Assembly: GCA_002309275.1 (NCBI GenBank)
Contig: DBXL01000152.1
Coordinates: 1,322-11,560 of the forward strand
Length of the DNA stretch: 10,239 bases
DNA from: Ruminococcaceae bacterium UBA1213
GTDB lineage: Bacteria > Bacillota > Clostridia > Oscillospirales > Acutalibacteraceae
Reading direction: 5' to 3'
Below the pieces are notes generated by a model, which was given only the letters and a program-made list of their open reading frames with translations, did no database searches and was not told where the DNA came from. How positions within the stretch are numbered: the stretch's first letter is position 1; every line of letters begins with the position of its first letter. The position numbers were made by a program, and so were the translations under genes. Positions 1-5,776 of the stretch are shown here, one piece after another.

Positions 1-1517
1 GGATCCGCTGCGGCTTCTCCGCACATTCCTACAGGAATGCCATTCTTCACGCCTGCCTCTATGATACTCTTTATCATTCTCAATACACTCGGCTGTAATG
101 CCGAATACAGATAGGAAACTTCACTGTTGCCACGGTCTGCCGCCATTGTATAACCTGTCAGGTCATTCGTACCGATACTGAAAAAGTCGCTTTCCGCTGC
201 CAGCAGATCTGCAATAATACCTGCCGCTGCCGTTTCGGTCATAATGCCTACTTTGATATTTTCATCAAAATCAATATTTTCGGCTTTCAATTCAGCCTTG
301 ATTTCCTCAACAAGTGCCTTGCCCTCTCTGACTTCCTCCACGCACGTTATCAACGGGAACATAATCCATATTTTGCCAAATGCACTTGCTCTGATAATCG
401 CCCTCAGCTGCGTCTTGAACAGGTCACGGTTTTTAAGACAATATCTTATTGCACGGAATCCCATAAAGGGATTTTCCTCTTTTGCCATTCCAAGATATGG
501 TATATCTTTATCTCCGCCTATATCAAGCGTTCTTATTATCAAAGGCTTGCCTTTTAAAATAAGGGCGGCTTTTTTATATGCCTCAAACTGCTCGTTTTCA
601 TCAGGCATAGATGTTTTATCCATGAACAGAAACTCCGTTCTGAAAAGTCCGACACCCTCGCCGTCAAATTCCATAGCCTTCTTTGCGTCATCAGGCTTGC
701 CTATGTTGCATACCAGTTCATAAGTTTTTCCGTCTGCGGAAACTGTCGGCTTGCCTCTGAATTTTTCAAGCTCCCTGCGTTCTTCAAGGAGTTTTGCACG
801 CTTTGCCGTATATTCTTCAAGCTGTACATTGTCAGGCGATATGATTACTTCACCCTTGCCGCCGTCTGTAATGATAACATCACCGTTCTTTGCAGAACTC
901 ATTATATCAGCCACACTCATTACAGCAGGTATTTCAAGCACTCTTGCCAGAATCGCACTGTGAGAAGTGGTACTGCCTGTTTCTGTCACGATTCCAACTA
1001 TATTTTCTTTGTTTATCTCCGCTATCATTGACGGAGTAAGCTCTTTTGCACAAAGTACCGTTTCAGGCGGTGCATCACTGATTTTAATTTCCTCTATGCC
1101 AAGCAGAATGCCTATTACACCTGACTTTACATCTCTTACATCAGCAGCTCTCTGCCTTGTAACATCATCATCTGCCGCCGAGAATATCTGTATGAACATA
1201 TCACACATACTTTCAAATGCAGCTTCCGCACACTGTCCGCCCTGAATGAGCTTTTCCGCCTCTCCAAGCAAAAACGGATCTTTTACTATGCCGATATGTC
1301 CCAGCATGATTTCAGCCTCTTTTGCACCTGCCGACACTTTTAAAGCTTCCGCCTGCTTTTCAGTGTTCTCACAGAACTTATCCACTGCACTGTTAAATCT
1401 TTTTATCTCCTCTGCCGCATTCTCAACGGCTTTCGGGGTATATTCAAGCGAATGTTCTTCAATAAGCAGCACTTTTCCTATGCCTATGCCTGCCGAAACG
1501 CCTATGCCCTTTATCAT
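1..1517 (-). CDS. ptsI: PTS Enzyme I (phosphoenolpyruvate-protein phosphotransferase), partial, C-terminus missing
   Basis: Cytoplasmic first enzyme of the PTS; it takes the phosphoryl group from phosphoenolpyruvate and passes it to HPr. The ATG at 1517-1515 follows a GAGGTGAG ribosome binding site, and 505 codons are open up to the window edge. The N-terminal part holds the HPr-binding and swivelling phosphohistidine domain, with the active His186 in TTSHSAILAR (E. coli His189). The PEP-binding TIM barrel follows, with GLFRTEFLFM (Arg293, E. coli Arg296), DFFSIGTNDLT and the catalytic Cys499 in GMCGEAAAD (E. coli Cys502). A constant offset of three from E. coli numbering argues against frameshifts. 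About 40 to 75 C-terminal residues should lie beyond the left edge, given a usual length near 540-580. It is the last visible gene of the fru operon, 88 bases after ptsH. Observed: motifs and frame; the function is established for the family. Confidence 0.97.
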   Translation of the reverse strand, partial: MIKGIGVSAGIGIGKVLLIEEHSLEYTPKAVENAAEEIKRFNSAVDKFCENTEKQAEALKVSAGAKEAEIMLGHIGIVKDPFLLGEAEKLIQGGQCAEAAFESMCDMFIQIFSAADDDVTRQRAADVRDVKSGVIGILLGIEEIKISDAPPETVLCAKELTPSMIAEINKENIVGIVTETGSTTSHSAILARVLEIPAVMSVADIMSSAKNGDVIITDGGKGEVIISPDNVQLEEYTAKRAKLLEERRELEKFRGKPTVSADGKTYELVCNIGKPDDAKKAMEFDGEGVGLFRTEFLFMDKTSMPDENEQFEAYKKAALILKGKPLIIRTLDIGGDKDIPYLGMAKEENPFMGFRAIRYCLKNRDLFKTQLRAIIRASAFGKIWIMFPLITCVEEVREGKALVEEIKAELKAENIDFDENIKVGIMTETAAAGIIADLLAAESDFFSIGTNDLTGYTMAADRGNSEVSYLYSALQPSVLRMIKSIIEAGVKNGIPVGMCGEAAAD

Positions 1518-1543
1518 ACATCTCACCTCACTGTAAGAATTAC

Positions 1544-1605
1544 AAATGAGGAATTAGGAATGTGAAATACTCCTCACTCCTCATTCCTCATTTCTCATTT
1601 CTCAT
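1544..1605. repeat. Heptad repeat array with inverted partner between ptsH and ptsI
   Basis: On the plus strand 1571-1605 is five consecutive 7-base units (tcctcac, tcctcat, tcctcat, ttctcat, ttctcat) ending exactly at the ptsH stop codon. At 1545-1565 there are three units in the opposite sense (aatgagg, aattagg, aatgtga). The arms 1544-1562 and 1582-1600 are inverted repeats, 17 of 19 positions complementary, with a 19-base loop, so the mRNA could fold into a long hairpin. There is no T-run as in an intrinsic terminator. Such an element could tune the ptsH:ptsI ratio or stabilise the mRNA, but that is inference. Confidence 0.75.
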
Positions 1606-1869
1606 TTACTCGCCAAAACCGTCTTCAATCATTTTTGCACCTTCTGCCAGTGCTTCGTTCTCCTGGTCGCCGTCACATACAAGCTCTATGTCGCTGCCGC
1701 ACTTCATGCAGGCTGCCACGAGATTGAGAACGCTTTTTGCATTGTAGCTGTTGCCGTTGAATTTGATGGTTACATTACAGGGATATTTTGCCATAGCTGC
1801 CGCAAATGTGGAAGCCGGTCTCATGTGAAAGCCCTGTGCATTCGGAACTGTAAGAAATTTTGATACCAT
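1606..1869 (-). CDS. ptsH: HPr phosphocarrier protein
   Basis: Small cytoplasmic phosphocarrier (87 residues, normal for HPr) that accepts phosphate from Enzyme I on His15 and gives it to the EIIA domain of FruA. His15 and the stabilising Arg17 sit in GFHMRPAS. Ser46, the site of ATP-dependent HPr kinase in Firmicutes, is present in AKSVLNLV, so a role in CcpA-type catabolite control is possible. The active-site string differs from the usual G-[LIVM]-H-[STA]-R-P pattern by Phe14 and Met16, and the segment after Ser46 carries a Cys-x-x-Cys (Cys54, Cys57). AAGGAGAG lies just upstream of the ATG. It sits 26 bases after fruA and before ptsI, within the fru operon. The identity is firm; the regulatory role of Ser46 is inferred. 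Confidence 0.96.
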   Translation of the reverse strand: MVSKFLTVPNAQGFHMRPASTFAAAMAKYPCNVTIKFNGNSYNAKSVLNLVAACMKCGSDIELVCDGDQENEALAEGAKMIEDGFGE

Positions 1870-1895
1870 AATAATACTCTCCTTTTAAAATTTAT

Positions 1896-3887
1896 TTAAG
1901 CTTGTTTTTTCATTTGTCTTTTCTTGAAAAGTGTCAACAGACACATACCTACTGCCGAGCCGATAGCAAGTGCAAGGATATACATAAAGGGGTTGCCGAT
2001 AGTTGCAACTACGAATATACCGCCGTGAGGAGCCATAAGCGTACAGCCGAACAGCCATGACAAAGCACCTGCAACTGCCGAACCTGCCGCACAAGCCGGG
2101 ATTACTACTAACGGATAGGACGCTGCATAAGGAATAGCACCCTCTGTAATGAATGACAAGCCCATGATATAGTTTACAAGTCCGTTTTTACGTTCATCTT
2201 CTGACCAATATTTGCCAAAGAATGTCGTTGAAAGGGCTATTGCAATAGGCGGAACCATACCGCCGATCATAACGGCTGCCATTGTCTGATAACCTGCGGT
2301 TGTACCTGCTGCAAGCATACCCGTACCGAATACATAAGCGGCTTTATTGAAAGGTCCGCCCATGTCTATGGACATCATTGCACCGAGAATACAGCCAAGG
2401 AATACACCGAGATTGTTATCGCCGAGCCATGCAAGACCGTTATTCAAGCCTGTATTGATAATGCCCATGATTGGATTGACGGCACACATCATAACGCCGA
2501 CTATGCCAAGACCTGCAAGGGGATAAAGCAGAATGGGTTTTATGCCTTCGAGAGCCTGCGGGAGTTTTTCACAGAGTTTTTCAAACATCTTCATTAACCA
2601 GCCTGCAAGGAAACCTGCCAACAATGCACCCAAGAAACCTGACGGAACAGTACTTACTGCACCGGGATCGGCAAAAGTTGCACCGTTAGATGCAAGCAAA
2701 CCGCCGACTATACCGACAAGCAATCCGGGACGGTCTGCAATAGACATCGCAATAAATCCGGCAAGCAACGGGAGCATGAAGTTGAATGCATAACCGCCTA
2801 TTGCTTTAAACCATGCGGCAACGGGAGTAGCCGAACCAAAGTTACTGCCACCTGTTACACCGCACGCTGTATCAATGAGGAATGCAATAGCAATAAATAT
2901 ACCGCCCGCAACGACAAACGGCAACATATGTGATACACCGTTCATCAAGTGTTTATAAAGTCGCCTGCCAAGTTTTTCCTCACCTGCGGAAGATGAAGTT
3001 TCAGCCTTTTTGTCTGATTTAAATATCGGAGCTTCTTTGTTGATGATTTTGTTAATGAGTTCTTCGGGCTTGTGAATGCCGTCTGCAACTTTGGTTGAAA
3101 ATACGGGTTTACCGTCAAAACGAGCCGTTTCAACGCTTTTATCGGCAGCTATGATAATACCGTCACATTCTGCAATTTCCTTTGCGGTAAGTACATTCTT
3201 TGCACCGCCCGAACCGTTAGTTTCAACTTTAATGGTGATACCCATTTTTTCAGCCGCTTTATTGAGAGCCTCAGCCGCCATATATGTATGTGCAATACCT
3301 GTCGGGCAAGCCGTTACTGCAAGCACTCTGATTTTGCCGTCTGCTTTTTTGGAATCTGCTTTGTCTGATTTTTTAAGATCAGCTTTGGGTGTATCTTTCT
3401 TTGGTTCTTCTTTTTTAGCTTCTTCGGGGAATTTTTCCGTTTCTTTCTCGTCAATGAGTTTCAAAAATTCCTCTTTTGTTTTGGCAGCTTTAAGTTTTGC
3501 CGTAAACTCCATATCCATGAGCATTTGCATCATGCGTGCAAGCACTTCAAGATGTACATCTCCGTCAGTTGTTGCAGCTATCATGAATATCAGTTTGCAT
3601 GGCTCTCCGTCAGGCGAACCGTAATCCACACCGTCAGGAACGGTGATGGCAGACAAGGCAGGAGCTTCTACCGCCTCACTCTTTGCATGGGGAATTGCAA
3701 TTTCCATTCCTATTGCAGTTGTACCCATTTCTTCTCTTTTGAGAATACCCTCTTTATAGACTTTCTTGTCTTTGAGATTTCCGCACTTGTCATGCAGTCC
3801 TACCAGTTTTTCAATAGCCTCCGGCTTGTCTTTCACGGACACGCCTATCTCAATAGCCTCTTTTTTCAGCAAATCCGTAATTCTCAT
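1896..3887 (-). CDS. fruA: Fructose-specific PTS permease, EIIA-EIIB-EIIC fusion
   Basis: Membrane transporter that imports fructose and phosphorylates it to fructose 1-phosphate. Read from the ATG at 3887 it has 663 residues. EIIA covers about 1-150, with phosphorylated His67 in IAIPHAKSE. A Lys/Glu/Asp-rich low-complexity linker spans about 150-185. EIIB covers about 186-285, with Cys194 in TACPTGIAHT. A second linker leads to the hydrophobic EIIC domain, about 306-655, which contains the fructose-family signatures GPFNKAAYVFG, SFITEGAIP (Glu582) and APHGGIFV; the C-terminus is basic. The frame stays open upstream to a TTG at 3911, but that codon lies in a repeat, and the GGGGG ribosome binding site at 3897-3901 is correctly spaced only for the ATG at 3887. 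Neighbours fruK upstream and ptsH downstream complete the relay. Observed: domains and residues; specificity rests on family plus fruK/fruR context. Confidence 0.96.
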   Translation of the reverse strand: MRITDLLKKEAIEIGVSVKDKPEAIEKLVGLHDKCGNLKDKKVYKEGILKREEMGTTAIGMEIAIPHAKSEAVEAPALSAITVPDGVDYGSPDGEPCKLIFMIAATTDGDVHLEVLARMMQMLMDMEFTAKLKAAKTKEEFLKLIDEKETEKFPEEAKKEEPKKDTPKADLKKSDKADSKKADGKIRVLAVTACPTGIAHTYMAAEALNKAAEKMGITIKVETNGSGGAKNVLTAKEIAECDGIIIAADKSVETARFDGKPVFSTKVADGIHKPEELINKIINKEAPIFKSDKKAETSSSAGEEKLGRRLYKHLMNGVSHMLPFVVAGGIFIAIAFLIDTACGVTGGSNFGSATPVAAWFKAIGGYAFNFMLPLLAGFIAMSIADRPGLLVGIVGGLLASNGATFADPGAVSTVPSGFLGALLAGFLAGWLMKMFEKLCEKLPQALEGIKPILLYPLAGLGIVGVMMCAVNPIMGIINTGLNNGLAWLGDNNLGVFLGCILGAMMSIDMGGPFNKAAYVFGTGMLAAGTTAGYQTMAAVMIGGMVPPIAIALSTTFFGKYWSEDERKNGLVNYIMGLSFITEGAIPYAASYPLVVIPACAAGSAVAGALSWLFGCTLMAPHGGIFVVATIGNPFMYILALAIGSAVGMCLLTLFKKRQMKKQA

Positions 3888-3896
3888 TTTACTAAA

Positions 3897-3904
3897 CCCC
3901 CTTT
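3897..3904 (-). promoter_or_regulatory. Ribosome binding site that decides the fruA start
   Basis: On the minus strand AAAGGGGG ends nine bases before the ATG at 3887. It lies inside the longer open frame that begins with TTG at 3911, so the longer start would place the binding site within the gene. This supports the shorter, 663-residue protein. Confidence 0.85.
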
Positions 3905-3908
3905 TATT

Positions 3909-3969
3909 CAATTAGCAATTAGCAATGTGCAATGTGCAATGATATTGACACCCGCCTGATTCTAATTGC
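3909..3969. repeat. Heptad repeat array with inverted partner between fruK and fruA
   Basis: At 3909-3943 five 7-base units follow each other: caattag, caattag, caatgtg, caatgtg, caatgat. The 8-base string gcaattag at 3915-3922 is the exact complement of ctaattgc at 3962-3969, which includes the fruK stop codon. The layout (7-base period, one multi-unit arm, an inverted partner, placed in an operon gap) matches the array between ptsH and ptsI, although the units differ in sequence. A possible mRNA hairpin between fruK and fruA is inference. Confidence 0.7.
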
Positions 3970-4870
3970 AGATTTTTGCAAGCACTTCATCAATTTTTTC
4001 TTTTTTGGCAAGTCCCGATGAAAATGCCGTTGCATTTCCGCACGCTGTTCCGAGTTTCAATGCATAGGAATAGTCACCTGTTTTTTCATAGCCTGCAATA
4101 AATCCTGCTACCATAGAGTCGCCTGAACCGACTGTGCTGAGTACCTTGTCCTTTACAACACCTGTCTGATAGGTGTTTCCGTCCTCTGCAAAAAGCACTG
4201 CACCCTCTCCCCCAAGCGATACTATTACGTTTCTTGCACCCATCTCCATGAGTTTTCCTGCATAAATTTTAATTTCCTCCGCACTCTCGACTTTTGCGGA
4301 AAACATCTCCGAAATTTCCTGTTTATTCGGCTTTATCAAAAACGGCTTGTATTTCAGGCAGTTGACAAGAAGTTTTTTTGTTGCGTCAACGACTATTCTT
4401 ATATTTTTGTCTTTCAGCCTTTCCAGTATTCTTTCATAAGTATCGTCTGCAACGGTTTTCGGAATACTTCCTGCAAGCACTATCGTGTCACCGTCCTGTA
4501 TTCCGTCAGTCATGGAAAGCAGTCTTTCAAACTCATCTTGTTCAATGTGCGGCCCCTGACAGTTGATTTCACTTTCCTTGTCAGCCTTGACTTTGATATT
4601 GATTCGTGAAATACCGTTTCTGAGCCTGATAAAATCTGCACATATTCCCTGCTCCCGCAAGCCCTTTTCAATGGCATCACCCGTAAAGCCTGCCGTAAAT
4701 CCGAGAGCCGTACTTTTTATGCCGAGTTCCGACAGAATACATGAAACATTGATTCCCTTTCCGCCTATATAGTATTCTTCACTTGTTGTGCGGTTTGTGA
4801 TTCCGCTCACAAATTCATCAAGATGTACTACATAATCAATGGACGGGTTCAGTGTCAGTGTATAAATCAT
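3962..4870 (-). CDS. fruK: 1-phosphofructokinase (PfkB family)
   Basis: Cytoplasmic kinase that uses ATP to convert fructose 1-phosphate, the product of FruA, to fructose 1,6-bisphosphate. It has 302 residues, typical for the family. The N-terminal LTLNPSIDY carries Asp12, a substrate-contacting position in 1-phosphofructokinases and tagatose-6-phosphate kinases. GGKGINVS (36-43) is the first PfkB signature, and STVGSGDSMVAGF (245-257) is the second, with catalytic base Asp251 and the anion hole. Its ATG overlaps the fruR stop codon in an ATGA arrangement (4867-4870), with GGAGGTG inside the fruR end, so translation is probably coupled. Tagatose-6-phosphate kinase is the main alternative by sequence, but the fructose permease and DeoR-type regulator around it make FruK much more likely. 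Confidence 0.95.
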   Translation of the reverse strand: MIYTLTLNPSIDYVVHLDEFVSGITNRTTSEEYYIGGKGINVSCILSELGIKSTALGFTAGFTGDAIEKGLREQGICADFIRLRNGISRINIKVKADKESEINCQGPHIEQDEFERLLSMTDGIQDGDTIVLAGSIPKTVADDTYERILERLKDKNIRIVVDATKKLLVNCLKYKPFLIKPNKQEISEMFSAKVESAEEIKIYAGKLMEMGARNVIVSLGGEGAVLFAEDGNTYQTGVVKDKVLSTVGSGDSMVAGFIAGYEKTGDYSYALKLGTACGNATAFSSGLAKKEKIDEVLAKICN

Positions 4871-5616
4871 ATTTTCACCTCCCGTATAATAGTTTTATCG
4901 GAAAATCCGCTGTATATGAGTTTATCCGTTATGATACAGCACTTTCTCAGTTCTGCAAATGTGACCGGATATACCTTCCTGAATTTGCTGTGGTCTGCAA
5001 GTACAAATGTGACAAAACTTTTTTCTATTGCCTTGGCTTTCATAATAGCCTCCTCACTGTCGGGAGTGGTAAAGCCTGCTGTAACATCTACACCATTTGA
5101 GCCTATGAATGCCTTTGTGAAATTGAATTTTCCAAGATTCTTGATACCGTCTGCACCTACGACAGATGCCGTCACAGCCTTGATTTTTCCGCCTATCATA
5201 TAGGCATTCAGTCCCTTTGAGAGAAGTTTCTGGGCGTGTATGATACCGTTTGTTACAAAAGTCGCTTTCGTATTCTCTATATGGTCAATGAGCCTTGATG
5301 TAGTCGTGCCTGAGTCGATATAAACAAAGTCATCACTGTTGATAAGCGTGACTGCATATCCTGCAATGATTTCCTTTTCCTCTGACATCATTACATCTCT
5401 GACTTTCACTTCATCTTCCAATGCACCCTCTATTTTATTCAGGGCAGTTGCTCCGCCATAAACTTTTCTGAGCCTGCCCTCACTGTCAAGGGCATTCAAA
5501 TCACGTCTTACTGTCGATTCCGATACCCCCATAAGCTGTGCAAGCTCTCCGACTGTAGCAGCCTCCCTTTCGCCGAGAATGTCAAGTATATTTTTATACC
5601 GCTCCTGTGTAAGCAT
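4867..5616 (-). CDS. fruR: DeoR-family transcriptional repressor of the fructose operon
   Basis: DNA-binding regulator of 249 residues, usual for DeoR proteins. The N-terminal helix-turn-helix is at about 18-42, with the characteristic SESTVRRDLNAL recognition helix and then GRLRKVYGGA. The C-terminal sugar-phosphate sensing domain shows DSGTTTSRLI starting at Asp101, VTNGI, YMIGGK and ADHSKF. Fructose-operon members of this family typically respond to fructose 1-phosphate (or the bisphosphate) and release DNA. It is the first gene of the operon, with GAGGTGAG at 5622-5629 before its ATG and a predicted 5' leader of only about 15 bases, so it is likely autoregulated. Its likely targets are the CAAAGT boxes just upstream. 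The family is certain from sequence; the effector and targets are inferred from context. Confidence 0.92.
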   Translation of the reverse strand: MLTQERYKNILDILGEREAATVGELAQLMGVSESTVRRDLNALDSEGRLRKVYGGATALNKIEGALEDEVKVRDVMMSEEKEIIAGYAVTLINSDDFVYIDSGTTTSRLIDHIENTKATFVTNGIIHAQKLLSKGLNAYMIGGKIKAVTASVVGADGIKNLGKFNFTKAFIGSNGVDVTAGFTTPDSEEAIMKAKAIEKSFVTFVLADHSKFRKVYPVTFAELRKCCIITDKLIYSGFSDKTIIREVKI

Positions 5617-5637
5617 TGAAACTCACCTCACAATTCA

Positions 5638-5665
5638 ATTATAACACGCATTCTTCCAAAGTCAA
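5638..5665 (-). promoter_or_regulatory. Sigma-A type promoter of the fruRKA-ptsHI operon
   Basis: On the minus strand TTGACT (5665-5660) and TATAAT (5643-5638) are separated by 16 bases. Transcription would start near 5631, just before the fruR ribosome binding site. The -35 box lies within the first copy of the 20-bp repeat, so a bound repressor would block polymerase. Confidence 0.85.
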
Positions 5666-5696
5666 GCAAATTCTTTCAAAGTTAATCAAAAGTTCA
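5651..5696. promoter_or_regulatory. Tandem operator boxes, probably for FruR
   Basis: Two direct repeats with a 20-base period cover 5651-5670 and 5671-5690; 17 of 20 positions match. Each contains CAAAGT(C/T)AA (5657-5665 and 5677-5685), and a looser third box CAAAAGTTCA follows at 5687-5696. The spacing puts the two main boxes on the same face of the helix. They overlap the -35 box of the fru promoter, which fits repression by the DeoR-type protein encoded next to it. The link to FruR is inference from position. Confidence 0.65.
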
Positions 5697-5718
5697 TATT
5701 TCATTAACATCTTTAAGT

Positions 5719-5724
5719 TATAAT
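5719..5724 (+). promoter_or_regulatory. Probable -10 box of the fbp promoter
   Basis: TATAAT lies 52 bases before the fbp start codon, giving a leader of about 46 bases. No good -35 box is found at the right distance (TTCATA at 5693-5698 would need a 20-base spacer), so the promoter may be weak or need an activator. Confidence 0.5.
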
Positions 5725-5728
5725 TTTA

Positions 5729-5748
5729 CAAAGATAGTCAAAGTCAGT
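5729..5748. promoter_or_regulatory. CAAAG direct repeat in the fbp leader, possible second FruR site
   Basis: CAAAGATAGT and CAAAGTCAGT follow each other directly with a 10-base period, at or just after the expected fbp transcription start. The second unit shares CAAAGTCA with the fru operator boxes. Binding here could act as a roadblock to fbp transcription or support a loop with 5651-5696. The function is inferred. Confidence 0.45.
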
Positions 5749-5776
5749 CATTTTTTCATAAAACGGAGGTTTTCTC

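Noticed and set aside
1..6. Window begins exactly with a BamHI recognition sequence (ggatcc)
   Set aside because: It may reflect how the fragment was obtained, but it lies in the ptsI coding frame and can equally be chance; no biological meaning.
244..1747. Several plus-strand open frames over the ptsI-ptsH region, such as 244-723 and 1246-1536
   Set aside because: They are antisense to ptsI and ptsH, which have complete family motifs in the minus strand; the plus-strand proteins are Ser-rich with no recognisable domain.
3888..3911. TTG start eight codons upstream for fruA
   Set aside because: It lies in the heptad repeat, and the only good ribosome binding site is downstream of it, serving the ATG at 3887.
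3909..3943. CRISPR-like short repeat array
   Set aside because: Units are 7 bases with no spacers; this is a simple tandem repeat.
3076..3959. Plus-strand open frames opposite the 5' half of fruA
   Set aside because: They mirror the fruA coding frame and have no ribosome binding site or family resemblance.
5617..5776. CcpA-type catabolite-responsive element in the fru/fbp intergenic region
   Set aside because: No sequence near the cre consensus with its central CG was found by eye, although HPr has Ser46.
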